A DNA stretch of 64,000 bases from the NCBI RefSeq assembly GCF_012927265.1, contig NZ_JABBGF010000004.1:1-64000 (forward strand), given 5' to 3'. The notes under the pieces are model-generated. The model saw only the letters and a list, made by a program, of their open reading frames with translations, was not told the origin of the DNA and made no database searches. Below are positions 33,343-42,361 of the stretch, in pieces (the first letter of the stretch is position 1; each line of letters starts with the position of its first letter). Source of the DNA: Chryseobacterium cheonjiense (GTDB lineage Bacteria > Bacteroidota > Bacteroidia > Flavobacteriales > Weeksellaceae). A program made the translations under genes and the position numbers.

Positions 33343-34668
33343 ATGTCCGGAAACATTCTCATCATTGATGACGAGATCAAGCTCCTCAAATTATTAGGAA
33401 TGATTCTCTCCCAGGAAAATTTTACCGTAAAAGAAGCTTCTACCGCACGATCTGCCATGACAATGCTTGAACAGTACGAATTTGATGTCGTATTAAGTGA
33501 TGTTCGGCTTCCCGATGCATTCGGATTAGATCTCGTAAAATCAGTCAAAACAAAATATCCTCATCTGGAAATCATTCTGATGACAGCCTTCGGAAATATT
33601 ACCGATGCAGTTCAGGCCATGAAAAACGGCGCATACGATTATCTGGTAAAAGGTGATGATAACGAAAAAATCATTCCGCTGGTATACAAAGCTTTAGAGA
33701 AGGCCAAAGACAACACCTTGCGAAAGGCACAGAAAAACAATTCTCAAAAGGGGTTTGAATCCATTATCGGGAAATCGCCGCTTATCCTTCAGGCAAGAAA
33801 GCTGGCAGAAAAAGTAGCTATTACCGATGCCACTGTTCTGCTCACCGGGGAAACAGGAACGGGGAAAGAAGTATTTGCCAATGCCATTCATCACGAAAGT
33901 GAAAGAAAGAAAAATAATTTTGTAGCCATTAATTGCTCTGCTTTCAGCCGCGAAATTCTGGAAAGCGAGCTCTTCGGACATAAAGCCGGATCATTCACGG
34001 GAGCAGTAAAAGATAAAAAAGGTCTGGTAGAAGAAGCCAATGGCGGAACTTTATTCCTGGATGAAATCGGTGAAATGCCCATTGAGCTGCAGGCTAAATT
34101 ACTGCGTGTTCTCGAAACCGGGGAATTTATTAAAATGGGTGAAACCAAAGTTTCAAAATCTGACTTTAGGTTAATTGCCGCAACAAACCGTAACCTTGAA
34201 GAAGAGATAAAACAGGGAAATTTCCGTGAAGATTTGTATTTCCGGCTCAATATTTTTGAAATCAGGCTTCCGTCACTTCGTGAAAGAAAAGAGGATTTAA
34301 AAGCGTTGGCTAAAAATTTTGTAGATGTTTTTTCTCACAAACTCCACTTATCCAATATTCAGATTACTCCCGAATATTACAAAACATTGGAAAAGAACAA
34401 CTGGAAAGGAAATATCCGAGAATTGAGGAATACGATTGAAAGAAGCTTAATCCTGATGAACGAAGATACTCTTGATACGGATAGTCTTCCACATTATTCC
34501 GAAGATGTTTCTTCTGAAAACGATTCTTTCAGCATAAAATCTCTCGAGAAGGAACATATCCAAAAAGTCCTTCAATACACAAAAGGAAATAAAGCCGAAG
34601 CTGCCAGATTGCTGGAAATCGGCATCGCAACACTGTACCGCAAACTGGAAGAGTATCATTTGAGATAA
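33343..34668 (+). CDS. NtrC-type sigma-54-dependent response regulator, probable kdp activator
   Basis: A 441-aa protein. The receiver domain has phospho-acceptor Asp53 in VVLSDVRLPD. The AAA+ domain has Walker A GETGTGKE near residue 168 and the sigma-54 contact loop GSFTGA near residue 216. A Fis-type helix-turn-helix lies at the C-terminus (NKAEAARLLEIGIATLYRKLEEY). It is therefore a sigma-54 enhancer-binding protein. It stands upstream of the kdp genes and the split KdpD sensor/kinase genes, where most bacteria have the OmpR-type KdpE, so it is the likely output regulator of that pathway (context inference). Confidence 0.88.
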   Translation: MSGNILIIDDEIKLLKLLGMILSQENFTVKEASTARSAMTMLEQYEFDVVLSDVRLPDAFGLDLVKSVKTKYPHLEIILMTAFGNITDAVQAMKNGAYDYLVKGDDNEKIIPLVYKALEKAKDNTLRKAQKNNSQKGFESIIGKSPLILQARKLAEKVAITDATVLLTGETGTGKEVFANAIHHESERKKNNFVAINCSAFSREILESELFGHKAGSFTGAVKDKKGLVEEANGGTLFLDEIGEMPIELQAKLLRVLETGEFIKMGETKVSKSDFRLIAATNRNLEEEIKQGNFREDLYFRLNIFEIRLPSLRERKEDLKALAKNFVDVFSHKLHLSNIQITPEYYKTLEKNNWKGNIRELRNTIERSLILMNEDTLDTDSLPHYSEDVSSENDSFSIKSLEKEHIQKVLQYTKGNKAEAARLLEIGIATLYRKLEEYHLR

Positions 34669-35215
34669 ATGTTAATTAAAATCAACGCTGTAGATACCAG
34701 AATTCTTGTATTTCTAAAATAAGTGAAACGCCTTTGTTTATCTTATTTTCAGGTTGTTAAAATTAATTTTTGTCTTTCTTTGCGTTTCAATTATCACTAC
34801 GTTGTACAAAGTTTTTATAAAAAATGGTCTTTAGTATAGAGAATGAAGAGCATTTTATTAAAAATAATAAACAATTGATTATCATTTAATTATAAATAAT
34901 TTTAAAATACATTGAAAATTAAACCATTAAGTTTTAGTTTAGAAGTTAAGAATATATAAGAGAAGCTTTGCTTTAAACTAAAAAATGCCTTAAAAATACA
35001 GGAACATAATTTTAGTCTTTTTTTTTAAGAAAGAACATATTAGTTAAAAAATAAAACCTATCATTTTAATAATGAGTCTATCATTTTGATAGGCTTTTCT
35101 GCTTTTTGGCACATGAATAAAATTGATTAAAATATTCATTTACAATCAATTAAATCAATCCAAACAACAATGGACTTTCTTTTGGCATTGTCAGTCTGAA
35201 TAAAATATTTATAAA
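34669..35215. other. 547-nt intergenic region upstream of kdp
   Basis: No gene is visible. It contains a widely spaced inverted repeat TGAAACGC (34724) / GCGTTTCA (34782), long A/T tracts, and close to the kdp side a tandem CTATCATTTT site listed separately. A perfect sigma-54 -24/-12 promoter was not found, although the neighbouring regulator predicts one. Confidence 0.6.
35058..35093 (+). promoter_or_regulatory. Tandem CTATCATTTT site, candidate enhancer/operator for kdp
   Basis: CTATCATTTT occurs at 35058 and again at 35078, a 20-bp period (two helical turns). The second copy is part of the perfect inverted repeat CTATCA-TTT-TGATAG. The site lies about 120-160 bp before the first small kdp ORF, a typical distance for sigma-54 activator sites, and the adjacent gene encodes such an activator. 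The binding protein is inferred. Confidence 0.5.
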
Positions 35216-35323
35216 ATGACAATTTCAAGAAAAACGTTCAGAGAACGGGAATGTTCAAAGCTGAGACTGCTTATGGTAGCTTATGTACTATTTACTTTAT
35301 TAACCCTAATTGTTGCCGTATGA
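35216..35323 (+). CDS. 35-aa single-helix membrane peptide, kdp leader gene 1
   Basis: 36 codons: a polar, basic N-terminus (MTISRKTFRERECSKLR) followed by a hydrophobic stretch (LLMVAYVLFTLLTLIVAV). It overlaps the next tiny ORF as ATGATG and lies just upstream of kdpF. The clean hydrophobic helix with a positive N-terminal flank and the coupled overlap argue for a real membrane peptide rather than chance. It might be an accessory subunit of the Kdp pump, as KdpF is. No family was recognised. Confidence 0.55.
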   Translation: MTISRKTFRERECSKLRLLMVAYVLFTLLTLIVAV

Positions 35324-35403
35324 TGCTGCTGATTTTAATTGTTCTGAGCGCCGTATTATTCTGGATCTCTTACAAATCTGTTGAATTTTTTGATAAAATA
35401 TAA
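35320..35403 (+). CDS. 27-aa membrane peptide, kdp leader gene 2
   Basis: 28 codons encoding MMLLILIVLSAVLFWISYKS followed by VEFFDKI. One hydrophobic helix precedes a short polar tail, the same plan as KdpF. It starts within the stop codon of the preceding ORF and ends 5 nt before the kdpF ATG. A second Met codon follows the first, so the start could be 3 nt later. Together with its neighbours it forms a row of three tiny membrane-protein genes before kdpA. Confidence 0.55.
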   Translation: MMLLILIVLSAVLFWISYKSVEFFDKI

Positions 35404-35408
35404 AAATT

Positions 35409-35486
35409 ATGTGGAGTTTATTTTTCCTATCCGTCATTGCTTTTGTGTACATCTGCTATGTATTAATAAAACCTGAAAAATTTTAA
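35409..35486 (+). CDS. kdpF: KdpF small subunit of the K+-transporting ATPase
   Basis: A 25-aa peptide, MWSLFFLSVIAFVYICYVLI then KPEKF. A single transmembrane helix followed by a K-P-E-x-F tail is the KdpF signature. KdpF stabilises the KdpABC complex in the inner membrane. It starts 5 nt after the previous mini-ORF and ends 6 nt before kdpA, confirming the operon. Confidence 0.85.
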   Translation: MWSLFFLSVIAFVYICYVLIKPEKF

Positions 35487-35492
35487 CCCAAA

Positions 35493-37190
35493 ATGATGAA
35501 CACAGAAATTTTAGGCATTATTGCCATGTTCACGGTTACCTTAGTCATCGGGATTTTTCTCGGGAAATATATTGCTGATGTTTACGGCTACAAAAAAACC
35601 TTTTTAGACAAAATTTTTCAGCCTGCTGAAAATCTGATCTATAGAATTTCGGGTATCAATCCGAACAGGCAAATGACCTGGAAACAGAATATGTTTGCGA
35701 TGTTAACCATCAATTTTGTATGGTTTATTCTTGCCTTTTTTATCTTGCTGAATCAATCCTGGCTTCCTTTGAATCCGGACGGAAATCCGGATATGTCGCC
35801 GGATTTAGCCTTCAATACCGCTATCTCTTTTTTAGTCAACTGTAATTTGCAGCATTATTCAGGTGAAACGGGAGTCAGCTATTTCAGTCAGTTGTATTTA
35901 ATGTTCTTACAATTTGTCTCTGCTGCGACAGGAATGGCTGCAATGGCTGTTCTATTCAAAGCTTTCAGAGATAAAACGACAACAGAACTGGGGAATTTTT
36001 ACGATTTCTTCACCAAATCTGTGATCCGTATTTTATTGCCTCTAAGCATTGTGGTTGCTTTCATCCTTTCCTCAAACGGAAGTCCGATGACTTTCGAAGG
36101 AAAAGACCATATTACTGCTATGGAAGGCGATAAAATGGAGGTTTCACGAGGTCCGGTTGCTGCTTTTGTTGCGATTAAACATTTAGGAACAAACGGAGGC
36201 GGATTTTTCGGAGCCAATTCAGCGCATCCATTGGAAAACCCGAACTACACGACCAATATGACGGAAATGATTGTTCAGATGATTATTCCTTTTGCACTGG
36301 TTTTTGCCTTAGGATTTTATCTTAAGAAAAGAAAACTTTCCTGGACGATTTTTGCTGTCATGACGATTGGTTTTCTGGCCTTAACTGTTCCAAATGTTAT
36401 TAACGAAACCAACGGAAATCCTCTCATTACTCAAATGGGAACAGATTCTCATCTCGGAGCCATGGAAGGCAAAGAGATCCGGTTCGGAAGTGCCGCTTCA
36501 GCATATTGGAGCATAGCCACAACGGTAATTTCCACAGGATCGGTTAATTCAATGCACGACAGTACGATGCCGCTTTCAGGAATGAATGAGCTTCTTGCCA
36601 TGATGATCAACTGTTTCTACGGCGGATGCGGTGTCGGAATTCTCAACTATTTCATTTTCATTATTCTTGCCGTATTCATTAGTGGATTAATGGTGGGAAG
36701 AACACCTGAATTTTTAGGCAAAAAAATTGAAGCTAAAGAAATGAAGATCGCCATGATTGTGGCCTTATTTCATCCTTTTCTGATTCTGGTGGGAACGGCT
36801 TTAACGGCTTATCTGCCTGAATTCGGAGCAAAAACGCTAAACAATCCCGGTTTCCACGGCTTTAGTGAAATGCTGTATGAGTTTACTTCATCATCTGCTA
36901 ACAATGGTTCCGGTTTTGAAGGCTTGGGCGACAATACTCCATGGTGGAACATCTCCACAGGAATTGTGCTTTTATTATCCAGATTTATCCCGATCATCGG
37001 TCCGGTAGCCATTGCAGGATTATTAGCTCAGAAAAAATACATCCCGGAAAGCTCAGGAACGCTGAAAACAGATACTGCCACTTTCGGATTTATGACGTTA
37101 GCCGTAATTCTCCTGATTGCAGCGCTGTCCTTCTTTCCTGCTGTTACTTTAGGGCCGATTGCGGAACAGCTTCAGTATTTTTCAAAATAA
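35493..37190 (+). CDS. kdpA: KdpA, K+-binding and translocating subunit
   Basis: A 565-aa polytopic membrane protein of normal KdpA length. The selectivity-filter-like segments typical of the SKT superfamily are visible: NTAISFLVNCNLQHYSGE, KHLGTNGGGFFGANSAHPLENP, GCGVGILNYF and FTSSSANNGSGFEGL. It forms the potassium channel-like part of the high-affinity Kdp pump. Either Met of the initial MM pair could be the start. Followed by a 160-nt gap carrying an inverted repeat before kdpB. Confidence 0.96.
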   Translation: MMNTEILGIIAMFTVTLVIGIFLGKYIADVYGYKKTFLDKIFQPAENLIYRISGINPNRQMTWKQNMFAMLTINFVWFILAFFILLNQSWLPLNPDGNPDMSPDLAFNTAISFLVNCNLQHYSGETGVSYFSQLYLMFLQFVSAATGMAAMAVLFKAFRDKTTTELGNFYDFFTKSVIRILLPLSIVVAFILSSNGSPMTFEGKDHITAMEGDKMEVSRGPVAAFVAIKHLGTNGGGFFGANSAHPLENPNYTTNMTEMIVQMIIPFALVFALGFYLKKRKLSWTIFAVMTIGFLALTVPNVINETNGNPLITQMGTDSHLGAMEGKEIRFGSAASAYWSIATTVISTGSVNSMHDSTMPLSGMNELLAMMINCFYGGCGVGILNYFIFIILAVFISGLMVGRTPEFLGKKIEAKEMKIAMIVALFHPFLILVGTALTAYLPEFGAKTLNNPGFHGFSEMLYEFTSSSANNGSGFEGLGDNTPWWNISTGIVLLLSRFIPIIGPVAIAGLLAQKKYIPESSGTLKTDTATFGFMTLAVILLIAALSFFPAVTLGPIAEQLQYFSK

Positions 37191-37219
37191 AATTTTCACA
37201 AAATTAAAATCAATAGTCA

Positions 37220-37315
37220 ACCATTAAGCGAATTGGATTTTGAAAAAACATCACTTTTCATACTTTAATAATATTATCCATTTTAAGTTTTCAAGATTTG
37301 GTTTGTCTTAATGGT
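37220..37315. repeat. Inverted repeat between kdpA and kdpB
   Basis: ACCATTAAG (37220) and CTTAATGGT (37307) flank a 78-nt AT-rich spacer. It resembles the intergenic repeats common in Chryseobacterium. It lies inside the operon and could form a large stem-loop modulating kdpA/kdpB ratios; no direct evidence for this. Confidence 0.45.
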
Positions 37316-37351
37316 CATATTGGTTTCCAATGATAACACTTTCAAAATAAA

Positions 37352-39391
37352 ATGAAAAATCAATCTCAGACATTGTTTCAAAAAGATTTGGTAAACGAAG
37401 CCATAAAACAGTCTTTCGTTAAGCTGAATCCGAAAATTATGTTTAAAAATCCGGTCATGTTTCTCGTAGAAATAGGAACCGTTGTGATGCTTATGGTAAG
37501 CATATTCAGCTTAGCCGGGGATAAGTCTCAAGGCAGTTTCAGCTATAATTTTTTAGTATTCATTATCTTATTTTTTACGGTTTTATTCGCCAATTTTGCC
37601 GAAGCCATTGCCGAAGCAAGAGGGAAAGCACAGGCGGATACTTTACGAAAAACCCGTGAGGAAACTCCCGCAAAAGTTGTTATCAACAACAAGCAGGGAT
37701 TTCAGGTGGAAACTGTCATGAAAAAATCTGCCGAAATGAAACTGGGCGATGTTTTCCTCTGTGAAACCGGAGACCAAATCCCGATGGACGGAGAAATTAT
37801 AGAAGGTCTTGCAACCATTGACGAATCTGCCATCACCGGAGAAAGCGCACCTGTTATCCGTGAAGCCGGAGGTGATAAAAGTTCCGTAACAGGCGGTACA
37901 AAAGTCCTTTCGGACAGAATAAAAGTAAAAGTAACCACAAAACCGGGAGAATCTTTTTTGGATAAAATGATTGCTCTTGTGGAAGGCGCTTCCAGACAGA
38001 AAACACCCAACGAAATCGCACTCACTATATTATTAGCAGGTTTTACGCTGACTTTTATTATCGTTACCGTTACCCTGAAACCTTTTGCAGATTATGCGCA
38101 GACGCCGATTACCATTGCGGCATTTATCTCACTTTTCGTTTGTTTGATTCCCACAACGATTGGCGGTCTGCTTTCTGCAATTGGAATCGCGGGAATGGAC
38201 AGAGCTTTGAGAGCGAACGTGATCACCAAAAGCGGTAAAGCCGTTGAAACCGCTGGAGATATTGATGTTTTGCTTCTGGATAAAACAGGAACCATTACCA
38301 TCGGAAACCGTAAAGCAACCCAATTTCATCCTTCAAATGGAATTCAGCTTGATGAATTCATCAAAGCTTCGGCACTGAGTTCTGTTGCGGATGAAACGCC
38401 CGAAGGAAAATCGATCATCGAATTAAGCCAGTTAAAATCTGAAGAACTGCTTGTTCCCAATCCGGTTTACATTGATTTTACGGCTGAAACCCGAACTTCA
38501 GGAATCGATTTTGAAAACACAAGAATCCGAAAAGGAGCGTATGATACGATTAAAAAACTGACAGAAAAAGCCGGAAATATTTTCCCTTCTGAAACACAGG
38601 AAGCCGTTACCCGAATTTCCGAAAACGGAGGAACTCCTTTGGTGGTTTCTGTTAATGAAAAAGTATGGGGCGTTATTGAGCTTCAGGATATCATCAAGAC
38701 CGGAATTCAGGAGCGTTTCCAGAGATTAAGAAAAATGGGCGTGAAAACGGTAATGGTAACCGGTGATAATCCTTTAACGGCAAAGTTTATCGCTGAAAAA
38801 GCCGGAGTGGACGATTTCATCGCTGAAGCAAAGCCGGAAGACAAGATGAATTACATCAAAAAAGAACAGCAGGAAGGAAAACTGGTTGCCATGATGGGAG
38901 ACGGAACCAACGATGCTCCCGCACTTGCACAGGCCGATGTAGGGGTAGCCATGAACAGCGGAACCCAGGCTGCCAAAGAAGCAGGAAACATGGTGGATTT
39001 AGACAATGACCCTACGAAACTGATTGAAATTGTGGAAATCGGAAAACAGCTGCTGATGACCCGTGGAACGTTAACGACTTTCAGTATCGCGAATGATGTT
39101 GCTAAGTATTTTGCCATAATTCCGGCATTGTTCATCACCTTTATTCCGGCGCTTCAGAAGCTGAATATTATGAATCTTCACAGCCCTGAATCTGCGATTT
39201 TGTCTGCGATTATTTTTAACGCCATCATCATCCCGATCCTGATTCCGTTAGCGTTAAAAGGCGTTGCCTACAAACCGATCGGAGCCAGCGCATTATTGAG
39301 AAGAAATCTCTTAATCTATGGACTGGGCGGAATTATTGCCCCATTCATCGGAATAAAACTTATTGATTTAGTTATAAGTCTTTTTTATTAG
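37352..39391 (+). CDS. kdpB: KdpB, P-type ATPase catalytic subunit
   Basis: A 679-aa P-type ATPase. It has the actuator motif ITGESAP near residue 160, phosphorylation motif DKTGTIT with Asp310, the nucleotide-binding region, [18 protein letters not shown], and the hinge [21 protein letters not shown]. It energises K+ uptake through KdpA at very low external potassium. Length is normal. The start [13 protein letters not shown] follows an AT-rich leader without a Shine-Dalgarno sequence, as usual in this group. Confidence 0.97.
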   Translation: MKNQSQTLFQKDLVNEAIKQSFVKLNPKIMFKNPVMFLVEIGTVVMLMVSIFSLAGDKSQGSFSYNFLVFIILFFTVLFANFAEAIAEARGKAQADTLRKTREETPAKVVINNKQGFQVETVMKKSAEMKLGDVFLCETGDQIPMDGEIIEGLATIDESAITGESAPVIREAGGDKSSVTGGTKVLSDRIKVKVTTKPGESFLDKMIALVEGASRQKTPNEIALTILLAGFTLTFIIVTVTLKPFADYAQTPITIAAFISLFVCLIPTTIGGLLSAIGIAGMDRALRANVITKSGKAVETAGDIDVLLLDKTGTITIGNRKATQFHPSNGIQLDEFIKASALSSVADETPEGKSIIELSQLKSEELLVPNPVYIDFTAETRTSGIDFENTRIRKGAYDTIKKLTEKAGNIFPSETQEAVTRISENGGTPLVVSVNEKVWGVIELQDIIKTGIQERFQRLRKMGVKTVMVTGDNPLTAKFIAEKAGVDDFIAEAKPEDKMNYIKKEQQEGKLVAMMGDGTNDAPALAQADVGVAMNSGTQAAKEAGNMVDLDNDPTKLIEIVEIGKQLLMTRGTLTTFSIANDVAKYFAIIPALFITFIPALQKLNIMNLHSPESAILSAIIFNAIIIPILIPLALKGVAYKPIGASALLRRNLLIYGLGGIIAPFIGIKLIDLVISLFY

Positions 39392-39402
39392 GCTAAAAGT
39401 TT

Positions 39403-39456
39403 GAAGATGGAAATGAAACGTAATATTTTAACTTCCGTCATCCTTCTTCCATCTTC
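39403..39456. repeat. Short inverted repeat between kdpB and kdpC
   Basis: GAAGATGGAA and TTCCATCTTC (10 bp, perfect) are separated by 34 nt in the kdpB-kdpC gap. The purine/pyrimidine-rich arms look like a decayed intergenic repeat element. No terminator T-run follows. Confidence 0.45.
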
Positions 39457-39485
39457 CATCCATTCAACTCAAAAATTTAATTCAA

Positions 39486-40034
39486 ATGAAAAATCATATT
39501 ATATCAGCATCCAGACTTACATTGGTAATGCTTGTCATTGTCGGAATGTATTTAGGAATTGTTTATGCAGGTTCCAAAGTTTTACCGACTCATGGAAATG
39601 CAGAAATCATCAATTTTAAAGGACAGAAATTTTACGCCAATATCGGACAGAATTTTACATCTCCGAAATATTTTCACGGTCGTCCTTCTGCGGTAGATTA
39701 TAATGCGGCAGGAAGTGCGGGGAGCAATAAAGGCCCAAGCAACGAAGAGTATCTTCAGACCGTACAGAAAAGAATTGATACTTTAAAAATGATGAATCCT
39801 GAAATGCAAAACTTAAAAGTGCCTGTAGAACTCGTAACAGCAAGCGGAAGCGGCCTCGATCCTGATATTTCTCCGGAAGGTGCTGTGTGCCAGGTTAAAA
39901 GAGTGGCAAAAAACAGAAATATCAGTTCAGAAAAACTGGAACAACTTATCAAAAATCAAACAGAAACCTCTTTTTTCGGTCCGTCAAAAGTAAATGTATT
40001 ACAACTAAACATTGCTCTGGACCAGCTTAAATAA
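39486..40034 (+). CDS. kdpC: KdpC, periplasmic-facing accessory subunit
   Basis: A 182-aa protein with one N-terminal transmembrane helix (TLVMLVIVGMYLGIVYAG) and a soluble periplasmic domain. Family motifs visible are KYFHGRPSAVDYNAAGSAGSNKGPSN, VTASGSGLDPDISPEGA and VNVLQLNIALD. KdpC is thought to raise K+ affinity of the pump. It is followed by the porin gene after 7 nt. Confidence 0.95.
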   Translation: MKNHIISASRLTLVMLVIVGMYLGIVYAGSKVLPTHGNAEIINFKGQKFYANIGQNFTSPKYFHGRPSAVDYNAAGSAGSNKGPSNEEYLQTVQKRIDTLKMMNPEMQNLKVPVELVTASGSGLDPDISPEGAVCQVKRVAKNRNISSEKLEQLIKNQTETSFFGPSKVNVLQLNIALDQLK

Positions 40035-40041
40035 AATCTTT

Positions 40042-41127
40042 ATGAAAAAATATATTGCGGCATTCATCCTTTCAGGACTTTTTTTACCGAAGGCACAGAA
40101 TACAGACTCTGCAAAAACCGATGCCAAGCTGAAAATTTCCGCTTACGCTGAAGTTTTTTATAGCTATGATTTCAATGAACCTTCAGGAGGCGACCGCCAG
40201 AACTTTTTGTACAGCTACAACAGACACAAGGAAGTTAACCTTAATTTAGGATTCATCAAAGCAAACTATGAAAACGAAAGAATGCGCGCCAATCTCGCTC
40301 TGATGGCAGGAACGTATGCACAGGATAATCTGGCTGCGGAACAGGACGCTCTGAAATATGTAAATGAAGCGAATATCGGGATTAAAATTTCCAAAACAAA
40401 AAATCTGTGGATCGATGCGGGAATTATGCCGTCACACATTGGCTGGGAAAGCGCAATCGGGAAAGATAACGTTAATCTTACCAGAAGTCTCGCCGCGGAA
40501 AATTCTCCCTATTTCGAAACCGGAGCCAAAGTTTCTTACACTTCGGATAACGGAAAATGGTTTCTGAGCGGTCTTGTTTTAAACGGATGGCAGAGAATTG
40601 CAAAAGCTGAAGGAAATAAAAGTTTTTCTTTCGGGCACCAGATTACTTTTAAACCCAATGATAAGATTACGCTGAACAGCAGCTCGTTTATAGGAAATGA
40701 TAAACCGCAGGATGATAAAAGAATGCGTTACTTCCATGATCTTTACGGAAATTTTCAGTTAACGGATCATTTGTCCACGACTTTGGGTTTTGATATCGGA
40801 GCTGAACAGAAAGACAAAGGAAGTGAAAGCTATAATATTTGGTATTCTCCGAACCTGCTGATGAAATATCAGTTTGACAATCAATGGAGCCTTGCAGGAC
40901 GTGTGGAATATTTCAGCGACAAAAACGGAGTGATCATCGCTACGGAAACGCCCAATGGATTTCAGACTTTCGGATATTCTCTGAATGTTGATTATCAGAT
41001 CCTGAAAAATGTGGTTTTCCGTACGGAAGCAAGGGGATTTACTTCTAAAGATGCTATTTTTATGAGGAATGATAATTTCAGACAGGGAAATTTTTTCATC
41101 ACCACCAGTTTAGCAGCTTGGTTCTGA
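40042..41127 (+). CDS. Outer-membrane beta-barrel porin of the kdp operon
   Basis: 361 aa from MKKYIAAFILSGLF, with a signal peptide ending near KAQ. The start 30 nt upstream would lie inside kdpC and is rejected. The mature protein alternates hydrophobic and polar residues in about 16 strands (KISAYAEVFYSYDF, FSFGHQITF, SLAGRVEYFSD) and ends in aromatic LAAWF, typical of outer-membrane barrels. It resembles the BBP2/OmpL-like porin-2 family. Being in the kdp operon 7 nt after kdpC, it probably lets potassium cross the outer membrane (inference). Confidence 0.8.
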   Translation: MKKYIAAFILSGLFLPKAQNTDSAKTDAKLKISAYAEVFYSYDFNEPSGGDRQNFLYSYNRHKEVNLNLGFIKANYENERMRANLALMAGTYAQDNLAAEQDALKYVNEANIGIKISKTKNLWIDAGIMPSHIGWESAIGKDNVNLTRSLAAENSPYFETGAKVSYTSDNGKWFLSGLVLNGWQRIAKAEGNKSFSFGHQITFKPNDKITLNSSSFIGNDKPQDDKRMRYFHDLYGNFQLTDHLSTTLGFDIGAEQKDKGSESYNIWYSPNLLMKYQFDNQWSLAGRVEYFSDKNGVIIATETPNGFQTFGYSLNVDYQILKNVVFRTEARGFTSKDAIFMRNDNFRQGNFFITTSLAAWF

Positions 41128-41151
41128 GAGAAGTATTAAGTCTAAGGCCGG

Positions 41152-41184
41152 AAACCTCACAGGTTTCAAAAACCTGTGAGGTTT
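41152..41184. repeat. Perfect double palindrome (15-bp arms)
   Basis: AAACCTCACAGGTTT and AAACCTGTGAGGTTT form a perfect 15-bp inverted repeat around CAA. Each arm is itself AAACCT-NNN-AGGTTT, so the element is a palindrome of palindromes. It sits between the porin and kdpD genes. I recall this sequence as a frequent intergenic repeat in Bacteroidota; it may also act as a transcript stabiliser or weak terminator. Confidence 0.8.
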
Positions 41185-41243
41185 GTAATGACTTTGATAA
41201 CTATGATAATTCTTCAAAAAATAAAATTAAAACAATAAAAGCC

Positions 41244-42356
41244 ATGTCTTCTTCAGCAAAAGATTTTTTAGAACTCATCCAGAAATCCCGAAAAGGGAAA
41301 TTTAAAATCTACATCGGAATGAGCGCAGGAGTAGGAAAAACCTTCCGTATGCTTCAGGAAGCTCATGCTCTTTTGCGAAACGGAATTGACGTGAAAATCG
41401 GCTACATTGAAACCCACGGAAGAGAAGAAACTGTTGCTTTAACAGAAAGAATCCCCGAAATACCGAGAAGATCTTCTTTTTACAAAGGCAAAAACCTGGA
41501 GGAAATGGATCTTCAGACCATTATTAATATGCATCCCGAAGTTGTTTTGGTAGACGAATTGGCGCATACCAACATCGAAGGTTCCAAAAATAACAAACGT
41601 TGGCAGGATGTTCTGGAAATTCTCGATAACGGAATTAACGTCATCAGCGCGATGAATATTCAGCATATTGAAAGCCTGAATGAAGAGGTAAAAAAGATCA
41701 CCGGAATAGAAGTCTCGGAACGTGTACCCGATAAAATTCTGGCTCTGGCGGATGAAGTAGTAAATATTGATTTAACGGCCGATGAACTTCTTACACGTCT
41801 GAAAGAAGGAAAAATCTACAAAAAAGAGAAAATCCAAACAGCTTTAAGCAATTTTTTCCAAAGCGGACATATTCTACAGCTTCGTGAGCTGGCTTTAAAA
41901 GAAGTGGCCACCCATGTTGAAAGAAAGGTAGAAACAGAGATTAAAACGGAAAACTTCAAGCCGGTAAAATTTCTGGCATGCATCAGCAGCAACGGGAAAA
42001 TTGCAAAGAATATCATCCGCAAAACTGCAAGACTGGCAAGCTATTACAACAGTCCGTGGACAGTTCTTTACATCCAGAAACCATCCGAAAGCCTTGAAAA
42101 AATCGCACTGGATAAGCAGCGTTATTTGATTAATAATTTTAATTTAGCAGAGGAATTGGGCGCTAAAGTAATTCGCCTGAAAAACAACAGTGTACACAAA
42201 GGAATCCTGGATTATGTGGTTGAGCACAATATTACCACGGTGTGTATGGGAAAGCCGCATGCAAAATTATGGCAGAGAATTTTCGGGTACAGCTGGATCT
42301 ACACCTTAATGAACCGCCTTAATGAACGGCAGACCGATATTATTATTTTATCCTGA
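41244..42356 (+). CDS. KdpD N-terminal sensor protein (split KdpD)
   Basis: 370 aa from MSSSAKDFLELI; the upstream in-frame codons run through the palindrome and are rejected. Residues about 20-230 are the KdpD domain with the P-loop-like YIGMSAGVGKTFRM, VVLVDELAHTNIEGSKN and ISAMNIQHIESLNEEV. Residues about 235-365 are a universal-stress-type domain (FLACISSNGKIAKNIIRKTARLA). The transmembrane and kinase parts of canonical KdpD are missing and are replaced by the separate kinase encoded 5 nt downstream. It is a cytoplasmic potassium or turgor sensor that presumably controls that kinase. Confidence 0.9.
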   Translation: MSSSAKDFLELIQKSRKGKFKIYIGMSAGVGKTFRMLQEAHALLRNGIDVKIGYIETHGREETVALTERIPEIPRRSSFYKGKNLEEMDLQTIINMHPEVVLVDELAHTNIEGSKNNKRWQDVLEILDNGINVISAMNIQHIESLNEEVKKITGIEVSERVPDKILALADEVVNIDLTADELLTRLKEGKIYKKEKIQTALSNFFQSGHILQLRELALKEVATHVERKVETEIKTENFKPVKFLACISSNGKIAKNIIRKTARLASYYNSPWTVLYIQKPSESLEKIALDKQRYLINNFNLAEELGAKVIRLKNNSVHKGILDYVVEHNITTVCMGKPHAKLWQRIFGYSWIYTLMNRLNERQTDIIILS

Positions 42357-42361
42357 AATCG

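Noticed and set aside
34724..34789. TGAAACGC/GCGTTTCA inverted repeat as a terminator of the sigma-54 regulator
   Set aside because: The 50-nt loop and lack of a T-run make it unconvincing as a terminator.
35171..35187. Sigma-54 -24/-12 promoter (TGG ... TTGGCA) before the kdp mini-ORFs
   Set aside because: The GG and GC are 11 nt apart instead of the strict 10, so it is not called although the position would suit.
41118..41243. Upstream extension of the KdpD sensor ORF
   Set aside because: The added 42 residues read through the palindrome and the porin stop region. MSSSAKDF fits the family start.
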